Assembly (NCBI GenBank): GCA_963770765.1
Contig: CAVYQS010000012.1
Coordinates: 1 to 64,000 of the forward strand
Source of the DNA: CAVPCY01 sp963770765
GTDB lineage: Bacteria > Actinomycetota > Coriobacteriia > Anaerosomatales > PHET01
DNA length: 64,000 bases
Reading direction: 5' to 3'
Made by a program: the position numbers and the translations under genes. This document shows positions 32,475-41,687 of this stretch, piece by piece (positions within the stretch are counted from its first letter, which is position 1; each line of letters opens with the position of its first letter). Below the pieces are notes generated by a model. That model had not been told where the DNA came from, searched no databases, and worked only from the letters and a program-made list of their open reading frames with translations.

Positions 32475-33602
32475 GTGTCTCTGACGCCTCACAGGCACAT
32501 CACCGTGACCGTTCTCGTCGCGGCCATCCTCTTCTCGGGCGCGTTCTACCTTGCACCGTCCGTGGTCGACGCTTCTCCGAAAAGCGATCTCAAGCTCGCA
32601 CGCGAGCGCGCGTCTGTGGCGAACGAGCGCCTGGATGATCTTTCGGACGATCTCGAAGAACGCAACGAAGAGTATCTCGAGATAGAGTCCGAGCTCACCG
32701 AGACCCGTTCACGCATCCTTCAGACCCAGCGGGAACTCGATGCGGCGGTCGTCGAACTCGACGCGGCCGAGCAACAGCTCAACAGGCGCGCTTCGACGAT
32801 CTACCGCAACGGCTCTCTGAACCTGATCAGCGTCTTTGTCGGTGTCACCGACTTCAAGGACCTTGTGACACGGGTCGACCTGATGCGAAGGATCGGGCGC
32901 AGTGACGCGGTGGTGGTCGACTCCGTCAAGGACGCGAGGGCGCGCATCAGCGAAGCGCGGTCGTCTCTCGAGGCCAGAAAGGCCGAGCAGATCGTCTTGC
33001 GCGACCGGGCGGCAGACAAGCGCATCGAGGTCAAGAGAGCGCTGGCTGCACAGAAGCAGTATCTCTCAGAGCTCAACTCGGAGATCAAGACGCTCGTACG
33101 AGAGGAGCGCGAGCGCCAGGAGCGGCTTGCTCGGGAACGCGCTGCCGAGGCGGCCCGAATCGCCGCACAGCGCGGATCTGCGGCCGGCCGCACGTTCGAC
33201 TCCTCGGCGCTCGGACGACCCAACACGAGTGCCGTCGGCTTCGCGCGCAGGTTCGTCGGGAAGACGCCCTATCAGTGGGGCGGGACCACCCCTTCCGGCT
33301 TCGACTGTTCCGGACTCGTGCAGTACTGCTACAGCCAGATCGGGAAGTCGATCCCTCGTACCAGCAGGCAGCAGTTCCGTTATGGAGCCTACATCCCTCC
33401 CAACCGGCTCGATCTGCTGCAGCCCGGCGATCTCGTCTTCTTCGGTCGCGGTGGCGACCCTGGCCGAATCCACCATGTGGGCATGTACATCGGCGGCGGG
33501 GACATGATCCATGCACCGCAGACGGGGATGCTTGTGAGCGTCAGCTCACTGCATGGCCGCATCGCACGCCGTGGCGATTACGTTGGAGCGAGCCGTCCCT
33601 GA
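32475..33602 (+). CDS. NlpC/P60 peptidoglycan endopeptidase with coiled-coil N-terminus
   Basis: About 375 residues, secreted. A signal segment (VTVLVAAILFSGAFYLAPSVVDAS) is followed by a long coiled coil to about residue 240, like RipA/PcsB-type hydrolases, then an NlpC/P60 domain with catalytic Cys in FDCSGLVQYC, His in RIHHVGMYIG and a further His in MIHAPQTG. It should cleave D-Glu-DAP bonds, probably at septa, with the coiled coil as an activation or FtsEX-contact region (inference). GTG 32475 follows GGAGG; GTG 32469 is an alternative. A TATCAT element near 32403 may be its -10. Confidence 0.9.
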   Translation: MSLTPHRHITVTVLVAAILFSGAFYLAPSVVDASPKSDLKLARERASVANERLDDLSDDLEERNEEYLEIESELTETRSRILQTQRELDAAVVELDAAEQQLNRRASTIYRNGSLNLISVFVGVTDFKDLVTRVDLMRRIGRSDAVVVDSVKDARARISEARSSLEARKAEQIVLRDRAADKRIEVKRALAAQKQYLSELNSEIKTLVREERERQERLARERAAEAARIAAQRGSAAGRTFDSSALGRPNTSAVGFARRFVGKTPYQWGGTTPSGFDCSGLVQYCYSQIGKSIPRTSRQQFRYGAYIPPNRLDLLQPGDLVFFGRGGDPGRIHHVGMYIGGGDMIHAPQTGMLVSVSSLHGRIARRGDYVGASRP

Positions 33603-33740
33603 GTTGCCGTTAGCGGCTTCCACCTGCCCGTTCGCCGTGTTGAGCCCCTTCTCGCCCCAGAGGGCTGTGATATCATTCGCGCATCCTCGGCGAACCGCGG
33701 CCGAGCATCCTTGACCTCCCAGAAGAGACGAGGGGAGTGC

Positions 33741-35498
33741 GTGAGTCACGTCCTGATCTCGGGCAATGAGGCTGTCGCGCAGGGCGCCTGGGAAGCGGGC
33801 GCATCCGTCGGTGTGGGCTACCCCGGCACTCCGTCGACCGAGACGCTGGAGCGGTTCGCACAACTCCCGGACGTCTACGCCGAGTGGGCCCCCAATGAGA
33901 AGGTCGCGCTCGAGGTAGGCGCCGGCGTCTCGCTCGCCGGCCGACGGGTCCTCGTCGCCATGAAGCATGTGGGACTCAACGTCGCTTCCGACCCACTCTT
34001 CACCCTGTCGTACACCGGCGTTCGGGGCGGACTGGTCATTCTCGTCGCCGATGACCCCGGGATGCACTCGTCGCAGAACGAACAGGATTCTCACAATTAC
34101 GCGGCGTTCGCGCGGGTTCCCATGCTCGACCCCGCTGACTCCGCCGAGGCTCGGGAGTTCACTCGTGAGGCCTTCGAGCTTTCAGAACGCTTCGACACGC
34201 CCGTCCTCGTCAGGTCCACCGTACGTGTGTCGCACGCCAAGTCGCTCGTCGCACTGTCTTCCCGCCACGATATCGAAGAACCCGCCACATACCGTGCAGA
34301 ACCCTCCAAGTGGGTGATGATGCCCGCGATGGCCAAGAAGCGGCGCCTCGATGTCGAGGCGCGCACCGTGGCGCTTGAGCAGCTGGCTGCGACGAGCGCC
34401 CTCAACCGGCTCGAGATGCGGGACCCCGCGATCGGAGTGGTGTGCTCCGGCGTCACCTACACGCACGTGCGCGAGGCACTTCCCGAAGCGTCGGTGCTCA
34501 AGCTGGGCATCACATACCCCCTCGCCCCCGATCTCGTCTCCGACTTCGCGCATGCGGTGGGCACCCTATACGTGATCGAGGAAGCCGACCCGTACCTCGC
34601 GCGGTCGATTCGCGCCCTCGGTCACACGGTGGCGGCTCTGGACCTCCCTGTGAGCGGTGAGCTTTCACCCGGTCTGATCCGAACCGCTTTGGGACTCCCG
34701 AGTCCGGCGCTGCGAGCCGCCGAGGACTCCTTGCCGCCTCGTCCTCCGCTGATGTGTCCGGGCTGCCCGCACCGCCCTGTGTTCGATGCGCTTCGCAAGC
34801 TCAAGGCCGTGGTCACCGGCGACATCGGCTGTTACACGCTAGGAGCGCTCAGACCTCTTGCCGCGATGGATACGTGCGTGTGCATGGGTGCGTCCATCGG
34901 GATGGCGCACGGTGTGGAACTGGCCGGTGGGTTGGACGGGCGTCCGGTCGTTGCCGTCATCGGGGACTCGACATTCGCACACTCGGGACTGCCCGGCCTC
35001 ATGAACACGGTCTATAACGCCGGAAGCGGAACGATCGCGATACTGGACAACCGCATCACAGCGATGACGGGGCACCAGGGCAACCCCGTCAATGGGATCA
35101 CGCTCCAGCATCGTCCCTCCCGCGAGATCGACCTCGTCGCCTTGTGCTCGGCACTCGGCGTGAACAGGGTCCGTGTTGTCGACCCACACGATCTCGCGGC
35201 AGTCTCAGTTGCTCTGGCCGAGGAGACAGCTGCGGCTGAGCTCTCGGTGATCGTCTTCCGCGCCCCGTGCGCGCTGCTGGTCCGCGACAAGGGCGACCCC
35301 TACGCGGTCGATGAGGACCTGTGCACCAAGTGTGGCGCTTGCATCAAGCTCGGGTGCCCCGCGATCGGTCGCGATGAGCACAGCAGCATCGCCTACATCG
35401 ATACGGGCATCTGCGTCGGGTGTGCGCAATGCGTTCAAGTGTGCCGCTACGACGCCATCATCCACACCGGCCCCGCGTGCGATCTCGGGAGGCCGTAG
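33741..35498 (+). CDS. iorA: Indolepyruvate ferredoxin oxidoreductase, alpha subunit
   Basis: 585-residue ThDP- and Fe-S-containing alpha subunit of Ior, which oxidises aryl pyruvates (from Trp, Phe, Tyr) to aryl-acetyl-CoA with ferredoxin reduction. The N-terminus GVGYPGTPSTETLERFAQ is the pyrimidine domain. GDIGCYTLGALRP and VIGDSTFAHSGLPGLMN form the ThDP pyrophosphate site. The C-terminal dicluster ferredoxin has CTKCGACIKLGCP and CVGCAQCVQVC. GTG 33741 follows GAGGGGAG. It starts a run of tightly packed genes (iorA-iorB-ACT-liv-paaK). Confidence 0.95.
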   Translation: MSHVLISGNEAVAQGAWEAGASVGVGYPGTPSTETLERFAQLPDVYAEWAPNEKVALEVGAGVSLAGRRVLVAMKHVGLNVASDPLFTLSYTGVRGGLVILVADDPGMHSSQNEQDSHNYAAFARVPMLDPADSAEAREFTREAFELSERFDTPVLVRSTVRVSHAKSLVALSSRHDIEEPATYRAEPSKWVMMPAMAKKRRLDVEARTVALEQLAATSALNRLEMRDPAIGVVCSGVTYTHVREALPEASVLKLGITYPLAPDLVSDFAHAVGTLYVIEEADPYLARSIRALGHTVAALDLPVSGELSPGLIRTALGLPSPALRAAEDSLPPRPPLMCPGCPHRPVFDALRKLKAVVTGDIGCYTLGALRPLAAMDTCVCMGASIGMAHGVELAGGLDGRPVVAVIGDSTFAHSGLPGLMNTVYNAGSGTIAILDNRITAMTGHQGNPVNGITLQHRPSREIDLVALCSALGVNRVRVVDPHDLAAVSVALAEETAAAELSVIVFRAPCALLVRDKGDPYAVDEDLCTKCGACIKLGCPAIGRDEHSSIAYIDTGICVGCAQCVQVCRYDAIIHTGPACDLGRP

Positions 35499-35500
35499 CT

Positions 35501-36091
35501 ATGGAAACGATGACGGTCATGCTTTGTGGCGTTGGCGGGCAAGGGACCATCCTTGCTGCGGACCTGCTCGCCAAAGTGGCGGCCGGCAGTGGGCTGGATG
35601 TGAAGCTCTCGGAGGTCCACGGGATGGCACAGCGCGGCGGCAGCGTCGACACCGTCGTCAAGTTCGGCGATGAGGTCTTCTCGCCCGTCACCGACCCGGG
35701 CATGGTCGATCACCTGGTCGCTTTCGAGGTCATCGAAGCCATGCGCAGGATCCACTACGTGCGACCCACTGGCAGGCTCCTGGTCAATCCATCGTCGATA
35801 CAGCCTCTCCCGGTGCTGATCGGCGACTCCAAGGTTCCCCACGGCCTCCAGGCGATCCTTGCCGAGGAAGGCGCGATCTTCGTCGAGGCCGACGTTCTGG
35901 CCTGCCAGGCCGGCAGCCCCAAGTCAGCGAACGTGGTACTCATGGGCGCATTGTCGTGGGGGCTGCCCTTCTCGGAGGAGCTGTGGCGCCAGGTCATCGA
36001 GGGTCGCGTTCCGCCCAAGACGGTCGACGCCAACCTGCAGGCGTTCGAACTGGGTCGACAGGCGTGCCAGAAGGGGGAGTGCGAACTGTGA
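35501..36091 (+). CDS. iorB: Indolepyruvate ferredoxin oxidoreductase, beta subunit
   Basis: 196-residue gamma-type domain of 2-oxoacid:ferredoxin oxidoreductases, partner of IorA. Signature MLCGVGGQGTILAADLLAKVA with SEVHGMAQRGGSV. It starts 3 nt after iorA with GGGAGG upstream. Its stop overlaps the ACT gene GTG, so the three are translationally linked. Confidence 0.95.
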   Translation: METMTVMLCGVGGQGTILAADLLAKVAAGSGLDVKLSEVHGMAQRGGSVDTVVKFGDEVFSPVTDPGMVDHLVAFEVIEAMRRIHYVRPTGRLLVNPSSIQPLPVLIGDSKVPHGLQAILAEEGAIFVEADVLACQAGSPKSANVVLMGALSWGLPFSEELWRQVIEGRVPPKTVDANLQAFELGRQACQKGECEL

Positions 36092-36504
36092 ATGTGAGAC
36101 AGCTCAGCGTCTTCATCGAGAACAAGGCGGGCCGGGTGAGCGAGATCACCGAGATCCTTGGCCAGCACCACATCAACATCCGCGGCTTCTCGGTCTCGGA
36201 CACGGCTGATTTCGGAATCGTGAGGCTCGTCGTCGACGATCCCGATCGTGGCCTCGCTGCCCTTCAGGACGCCGGCTTCACCGTCAAAGTCTCAGACGTG
36301 CTGTGTCTGAACCTCCCGGACCACCCCGGCGGACTTGCGGGGGTACTCAAGGTCGTCTCTGGCGCGGGGGTCAACATCGAATACGTCTACAGCCTCATCT
36401 CTACCTACGTGGTCATCAATGTCGCCGACATCGATCGGGCCGTGTCTCTGCTTGAGGGCCAACCGGTCGAGCTCATATCGCAAGAGGACATAGCGCGCAG
36501 CTAG
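36088..36504 (+). CDS. Tandem ACT-domain protein of the ior operon
   Basis: 138 residues, two ACT domains (RQLSVFIENKAGRVSEITEI...; LCLNLPDHPGGLAGVLKVVS). It is a paralogue of the protein behind the first paaK (20989). GTG 36088 overlaps the iorB TGA. ACT partners commonly accompany Ior and PaaK in anaerobes; a role as amino-acid sensor is inferred, with no direct evidence of ligand. Confidence 0.88.
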   Translation: MNVRQLSVFIENKAGRVSEITEILGQHHINIRGFSVSDTADFGIVRLVVDDPDRGLAALQDAGFTVKVSDVLCLNLPDHPGGLAGVLKVVSGAGVNIEYVYSLISTYVVINVADIDRAVSLLEGQPVELISQEDIARS

Positions 36505-36543
36505 AGCCGTCGGGCGGCGCGCGGGGAAACAGGAGGTAAGAGG

Positions 36544-37752
36544 ATGCGTGGACGTGTACTCAGGCTTTCGATCGCCGTACTCGGGGCGGCGATGGCCACA
36601 GCACTTGCGGTCACACTAGTAGGGTGCAGCCCTGCCCAGGACTCCGTTTCGGAGCCCGATGCCGGAGGAGCCTCCGGCGAGCCGATCAAGATCGGCGCGG
36701 TCGTCTCTCTCACCGGAACCTATGCCGGCCTCGGTGATCCGGAGAAGAAGACGATCGAGATGGAGGTCGCACGAATCAACGAGGCCGGAGGAGTCAACGG
36801 TCGTCCTGTCGAGGTCATCTTCGAAGATGATGCTACCGACGAGGCCAAGGCGGTTGCCGCCGCCAGCAAGCTCATCGAGCAAGACGAGGTCATCGCGATA
36901 ATCGGCGCCACCGGTTCCGGACAGACCATGGCGATTCGCGGCGATATCAACCGTGCAGCGATCCCTCAGGTGTCGATGGCGGGGGCAACGGTCATCACCT
37001 CTGAGTTCGATCCGCTCGTCTTCCAGACACCGTGGTCGAACACGATCGTCGTTCCTTTCCAGCTTGAGGCGATGAAGACCGACGGCATCACCAAGATCGG
37101 TCTGATCTCCGACTCCGGCGGATTCGGCAAGGACGGCCGTGCGGTCGTCTTGGCTGAGGCCGAGAAGATGGGCATGGAGGTCGTGAGCGATCAGACCTTC
37201 AATCCGGGCGATACCGACATGACGGCCCAACTGACCAAGATCAAGGGCTCCGACGCCCAGGCCGTTCTGGTGTTCACGGCGGGCAAGGAAGCATCGACGG
37301 TCGTCAAGAACGCCAAGGAGCTCGGAATCACGCTTCCGATGTACGGCAGTCATGGCAACGCGCGCCGCGAGTTCATCGACGGTGCCGGCGAGTCCGCGGA
37401 AGGTTTCAGGTTCGCCGCGGGCAAGGTGCTGGTACCCGAAGCCTACGGCGTGGGCACCGAGGGGTACCAGGTCGCCACCGACTTCATAAGCCGCTATTCC
37501 GAGGCGTTCGGCGAGGCGCCGAGCACGTTCGCCGGACACGCGTTCGATGCGTTGTATCTCATCACCGAGGCGGCGAAACGAGTCGAGGGCGAACTCACAC
37601 CCGCCGCACTGCGCGATGAGATAGAGAAGACCGCTGGGTTCGTCGGCATCGGCGGTGCGTTCACATTCTCACCGACTGACCACAACGGCCTCACCGCGAG
37701 CGACCTCGCACTCTACGAGATCAAGAACGGCGAATGGACCGTAGTCCAGTAA
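36544..37752 (+). CDS. livK: ABC transporter substrate-binding lipoprotein, LivK-type (copy 1)
   Basis: 402-residue periplasmic-binding-type lipoprotein for branched-chain or related amino acids. The signal peptide ends in lipobox LVGC (Cys about 28), so it is membrane-anchored. The mature start IKIGAVVSLTGTYAGLGDPE and IIGATGSGQTMAIRGDI are typical of the family. AGGAGG precedes ATG 36544. It is about 60% similar by eye to the next gene, a tandem duplication probably giving two ligand specificities for one permease. Confidence 0.93.
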   Translation: MRGRVLRLSIAVLGAAMATALAVTLVGCSPAQDSVSEPDAGGASGEPIKIGAVVSLTGTYAGLGDPEKKTIEMEVARINEAGGVNGRPVEVIFEDDATDEAKAVAAASKLIEQDEVIAIIGATGSGQTMAIRGDINRAAIPQVSMAGATVITSEFDPLVFQTPWSNTIVVPFQLEAMKTDGITKIGLISDSGGFGKDGRAVVLAEAEKMGMEVVSDQTFNPGDTDMTAQLTKIKGSDAQAVLVFTAGKEASTVVKNAKELGITLPMYGSHGNARREFIDGAGESAEGFRFAAGKVLVPEAYGVGTEGYQVATDFISRYSEAFGEAPSTFAGHAFDALYLITEAAKRVEGELTPAALRDEIEKTAGFVGIGGAFTFSPTDHNGLTASDLALYEIKNGEWTVVQ

Positions 37753-37763
37753 GTTCGTGTTGC

Positions 37764-37799
37764 GGGCGGGCGGGCGCGAGCGACGCGTCCCGCCCGCCC
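37764..37799 (+). terminator. Very GC-rich stem-loop between the two livK genes
   Basis: GGGCGGGCGGG (37764-37774) pairs with CCCGCCCGCCC (37789-37799), extended inside by CGCG/CGCG around an AGCGA loop. There is no U tract. It begins 12 nt after the livK1 stop and ends 26 nt before livK2. It may be a partial terminator or a 3'-end stabiliser giving more binding protein than permease; the function is inferred. Confidence 0.5.
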
Positions 37800-37825
37800 C
37801 TCCATCGGGAGGGAGAACACCGATC

Positions 37826-39028
37826 ATGGGAATCGCGCGAAGGCTGGTCGCGTTGTGTACCGCCGCTGTGCTGGCCTTCGGGCTTCTCGGATGCAGCAGT
37901 GGCGGTGGTCCGACTGCAGGCGGGGGAGGAGAGGCCGAAGCACCTGTTCGAATAGGCGCCATTCTGTCTCTCACCGGAACGTATGCCGCGCTGGGAGCCT
38001 CGGAGAAGCAGGCGCTCGATCTCGAGGTCGAGAGGATCAACAGCGCGGGTGGGGTGGGCGGCCGGCAGATCGAGGTCATCATCGAGGACGACGCTACCGA
38101 TGAGGCCAAAGCCGTCGCTGCGGCGAGCAAGCTCATCGATCAGGACGGCGTCATCGCCATCATCGGCGCCACGGGCACGGGCCAGTCCATGGCCATCCGC
38201 GGTGACGTGACTCGGGCAGGCATACCCCAGGTGTCCATGGCGGGCGGCACGGTGATCACCTCGGAGTTCGACCCTCTGGTCTTCCAGACCCCGTGGTCGA
38301 ACACCATCGTGGTCCCGTTCGTACTCGAGGCAGTCAAAGCGTCCGGAGCCACGAAGATCGCCGTGCTGAGCGACACAGGGGGTTACGGCAAAGACGGGAA
38401 GCCGATCATCGAGCAAGACGCTCCCGGCCTCGGCCTCGAGATCGTGGCGAACGAGACGTTCAACCCCGGCGACACCGACATGACCGCGCAGCTCACGAAG
38501 GTGCGCGGGTCGGGTGCGGAGGCGGTCGTGCTGTGGACCGCCGGGAAGGAAGCCGCGACGATCATGAAGAACGCCGAGGGTCTGGGAATGACGTCCGGCG
38601 AGGGGAAGCTGGCGTTCTTCGGGGGCTCAGGGCAGGCGCGGACCGAGTTCGCCGAGGGTGCCGGCGCGGCGGCCGAGGGCTTCACCTTCGGCACCGGCAA
38701 GAGCCTCGTCCCTTCCAACTGGGGTGAAGGCACGGCACAGTACGACACGGTCAGCGACTTCGCGACTCGATACGCAGCGGCCTATGGGACGCAACCCGAC
38801 ATCTTCGCCGGTCATGCCTTTGACGCTATGGCGATCATCGCTGCTGCTCTGGAGACGGCCGGCCCCGACGCAGATGGCGCGCGACTGCGCGATGCCATCG
38901 AGTCCACCACCGGGCTTCTTGGGTATGGTGGGTCCTTCACGTTCACTCCCACCGATCACAATGGCTTGTCGTCTGAGGATCTCGCGCTCTACCGATTCCA
39001 AGGCGGCGTGTGGGTGAGCGCGCAATGA
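37826..39028 (+). CDS. livK: ABC transporter substrate-binding lipoprotein, LivK-type (copy 2)
   Basis: 400 residues, paralogue of the preceding gene. Lipobox LLGC (FGLLGCSSGGG), then a Gly-rich linker and the binding domain (VRIGAILSLTGTYAALGASE). ATG 37826 has GGGAGGGAG upstream. The two copies differ mainly around the lobe interface (FGGSGQARTEFAEG versus YGSHGNARREFIDG), compatible with different ligands. Confidence 0.93.
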   Translation: MGIARRLVALCTAAVLAFGLLGCSSGGGPTAGGGGEAEAPVRIGAILSLTGTYAALGASEKQALDLEVERINSAGGVGGRQIEVIIEDDATDEAKAVAAASKLIDQDGVIAIIGATGTGQSMAIRGDVTRAGIPQVSMAGGTVITSEFDPLVFQTPWSNTIVVPFVLEAVKASGATKIAVLSDTGGYGKDGKPIIEQDAPGLGLEIVANETFNPGDTDMTAQLTKVRGSGAEAVVLWTAGKEAATIMKNAEGLGMTSGEGKLAFFGGSGQARTEFAEGAGAAAEGFTFGTGKSLVPSNWGEGTAQYDTVSDFATRYAAAYGTQPDIFAGHAFDAMAIIAAALETAGPDADGARLRDAIESTTGLLGYGGSFTFTPTDHNGLSSEDLALYRFQGGVWVSAQ

Positions 39029-39068
39029 TCTCGTGCTCTCAGATGTGTGCGACGGTGATCCTGTAGCC

Positions 39069-39941
39069 GTGTCGGAGCTTCTACAGTTCCTCATAGCCGG
39101 ACTCAAGAGCGGCGCGATCTACGCTCTGATCGCGCTTGGCTTCACGATCGTCTTCGCCAGCACCGGCGCCATCAACTTCGCCCAAGGCGAGTTCTACATG
39201 CTGGGCGGCGTGATGGGAGTGTGGTTCGTCGATCTCGGCGCGCCGGTACCGCTGGCCGTCGTGGCCTCCGTCGCGAGCGTGGCGGTTCTCGGTTCGCTGT
39301 TCGAGCTGCTGGCGGTGAGACCCATCACCGACGGAGACCCCCTGCGCATCATCATGGTCACCATCGGCGGGTCGGTGGTCATCAGACAGATCGCGCTCCA
39401 CCTCTTCGGCCCCGACGAACTCGCGCTTCCCGCCTTCACCGCAGGCCCATCCCTGAAGGCCTTCGGGGCTGCGGTCGAACGTCAGACCCTCTGGATCTGG
39501 GCGCTGACCACCCTTGCTGTGCTCGCCCTGGCGTGGCTCTATCGAGCAACGTCCTTCGGCAAGGCCATGCGGGCAACGTCGTTGCAGCGCGATGCTGCGC
39601 GACTCGTGGGGATAGACACGCGGTTCATGGTCACGGCGTCGTTCGCACTGGCAGCGGCATTGGGTGCCGTCGCAGGGCTTGCCGTCGCGCCGCTCACACA
39701 GACCGCCTTCGACGTGGGAGCGGGCATCGGCGTCAAGGGCTTCGCTGCCGCCATCCTCGGCGGACTCGGCAATCCCGTCGCTGCTGTGGGGGGCGGGCTG
39801 ATCCTCGGACTGCTCGAAAGCCTGACGGCCGGCTATCTGGATCCACTGTACAAAGACGCGGTCGCGCTCGTCGTGTTGCTCGGAGTGTTGTTCTTGCGAC
39901 CTCAGGGGTTGCTCGGCGGCAGCGGACGGGAGAAGGTCTGA
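39069..39941 (+). CDS. livH: Branched-chain amino acid ABC transporter permease LivH
   Basis: About 290-residue inner-membrane permease with eight or more hydrophobic spans. Typical start ELLQFLIAGLKSGAIYALIALGFTIVF and the cytoplasmic coupling loop KAMRATSLQRDAARLVGID. GTG 39069 gives the usual LivH N-terminus; GTG 39033 would add 12 residues. The stop overlaps the livM ATG (TGATG). Confidence 0.94.
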   Translation: MSELLQFLIAGLKSGAIYALIALGFTIVFASTGAINFAQGEFYMLGGVMGVWFVDLGAPVPLAVVASVASVAVLGSLFELLAVRPITDGDPLRIIMVTIGGSVVIRQIALHLFGPDELALPAFTAGPSLKAFGAAVERQTLWIWALTTLAVLALAWLYRATSFGKAMRATSLQRDAARLVGIDTRFMVTASFALAAALGAVAGLAVAPLTQTAFDVGAGIGVKGFAAAILGGLGNPVAAVGGGLILGLLESLTAGYLDPLYKDAVALVVLLGVLFLRPQGLLGGSGREKV

Positions 39942-40921
39942 TGTCCGACAGAGCCCTCAGGATCGCCCTGCCGGGAGCGGCCGTGCTGCTGGTCGCCGTT
40001 CTTCCCTTGCTGGTCGACGATCGGTTCCTTCTCAAGGTGTTCACGTTCGTGGGACTCAACGCCCTCGTCGTCGTGGGCCTGGCGCTGCTTTTCGGCTACG
40101 CCGGACAGGTGTCGCTCGGCCACGCGGGCTTCGTGGGCTTGGGCGCGTATACCTGCGCATTCTTGTCTGCCCGCCTCGATGCGCCGTGGCTCGTCGCCTT
40201 CGCCGCCGCCGGAGCGGTCGCGGGCGTCGGCGGTCTGCTGCTCGCCCTACCCAGCTTGCGCCTCAAAGGGCACTACCTGGCCATGGCGACGTTGGGCTTC
40301 GGAGAGCTGATGACCTTGGCGTTCGCCGAGGCTGAGCCCATCACCGGGGGAGTCAACGGGTTCACCGGCATCCCGCTTCCCACCATCGCAGGATTCGCGT
40401 TCAGAGAGCCCGATTCCCTGTACTGGCTCGTGTGGAGTGTCGTCGGTATCGCGCTCTTGCTCGCAACGAACCTGACGAGTCTCAGGCCGGGGCGGGCGAT
40501 GCGCGCGATCCACGGGAGCGAGCTGGGCGCTCAGGCCGCCGGCGTCGACGTCGTGGGCGTCAAGGTCAGGGCGTTCGTCATGAGTGCCGTCCTCGCGGGC
40601 CTTTCGGGCGCTCTGTACGCAGGCACGGTGGGTTTCATCTCGCCGAGTGTCTTCACCTTGCAGGCTTCGGTCACCTTCCTCGCGATGGCGGTGATCGGCG
40701 GATCGAGCTCGCTCGCCGGCCCTGTCGCGGCTGCTGTCGTCCTCACGCTCCTGCAGTACCTTGACGCACTGGTCCCGGGCCTTCCTCGAGAGGCCGCGGC
40801 GGTGCTGCAGGAGTATCAAGCTGACATCTACGGGCTCGCGATAGTGCTCGTGGTGCTGTTCGCGCCGTCCGGCCTCGCCGGAATCGTGCGACGGCGTCTG
40901 CGCGGAGGTGAGGCCACATGA
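39941..40921 (+). CDS. livM: Branched-chain amino acid ABC transporter permease LivM
   Basis: 326-residue second permease subunit. GYAGQVSLGHAGFVGLGAY and LRLKGHYLAMATLGFGEL are LivM signatures; the coupling loop is RAMRAIHGSELGAQAAGVDV. It overlaps both neighbours by a few bases. Loss of either permease half would abolish transport in this family. Confidence 0.95.
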   Translation: MSDRALRIALPGAAVLLVAVLPLLVDDRFLLKVFTFVGLNALVVVGLALLFGYAGQVSLGHAGFVGLGAYTCAFLSARLDAPWLVAFAAAGAVAGVGGLLLALPSLRLKGHYLAMATLGFGELMTLAFAEAEPITGGVNGFTGIPLPTIAGFAFREPDSLYWLVWSVVGIALLLATNLTSLRPGRAMRAIHGSELGAQAAGVDVVGVKVRAFVMSAVLAGLSGALYAGTVGFISPSVFTLQASVTFLAMAVIGGSSSLAGPVAAAVVLTLLQYLDALVPGLPREAAAVLQEYQADIYGLAIVLVVLFAPSGLAGIVRRRLRGGEAT

Positions 40922-41687
40922 CGCTTCTGCGGGTGAAGGGGGTCACCAGGCGCTTTGGCGGGCTCACCGCCGTGGACAACGTCTCGTTCGACGTCCACGA
41001 GGGCACGATCAAGGCCCTTATCGGCCCGAACGGAGCCGGCAAGTCGACGCTGTTCAACTCGCTCACCGGATTCGACCGCCCCAACGAGGGCTCGGTGTTG
41101 TTCCGCGACGAGGAGACGGTCGGCCGCAAACCGCGCCACATCGTCAAGACCGGTCTGGCTCGCACGTTCCAGAACACACAGCTCTTCGACCATATGACCA
41201 CGCTTGAGAACGTGATGGTCGGTGCACAGGCGCGCCAGTCCCGCGGCTTCGTCGCCGCGGCACTCAGGTTTCCCTCGGCGCTCGGGAAGACCGGAGCGCG
41301 GCCGAGGAGGCCGGGCGCTTGTTGCGCCTCATCGGTATCGATGAGTGGTCGCACTCGCTGGCGGCCGACCTTCCTGCCGGCATCCGACGCCTCGTCGAGA
41401 TAGCCCGAGCCCTCGCCACCGCTCCTCAGATGCTGCTTCTCGACGAGCCGGCCGCCGGCCTCAATGCGACGGAGACGGCGGAACTCGTTCGTACGCTGTA
41501 CCGCGTTCGCGACGCCGGCATCACCGTCCTGGTGGTCGAGCACGACATGGGGCTCGTCATGGAGGTCTCCGATGAGATCGTCGTCTTGGATCGGGGCCGC
41601 AAGATCGCTGAGGGTCCGCCGCGAATGATCCAGAAGGACCCTGCGGTCATCGCCGCGTACCTCGGCGAGGAGAGCGCCGATGAGTGA
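40918..41687 (+). pseudogene. livG: ABC transporter ATPase LivG, one frameshift
   Basis: ATP-binding subunit split into two frames. The first (ATG 40918) has Walker A GPNGAGKST and the Q-loop region LARTFQNTQLFDHMT, and loses frame after FPSALG. The second frame resumes DRSAAEEAGRLLRLIG, with Walker B LLLDEPAAGLN and VVEHDMGLVMEVSD. Adding one G to GGG at 41284-41286 restores a 256-residue LivG of normal length. As in gcvPB the shift is in a homopolymer and the remainder is conserved, so I suspect a sequence error. The signature region reads LPAGIRRLVEIARAL, slightly off the usual LSxGQQ. Confidence 0.9.
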
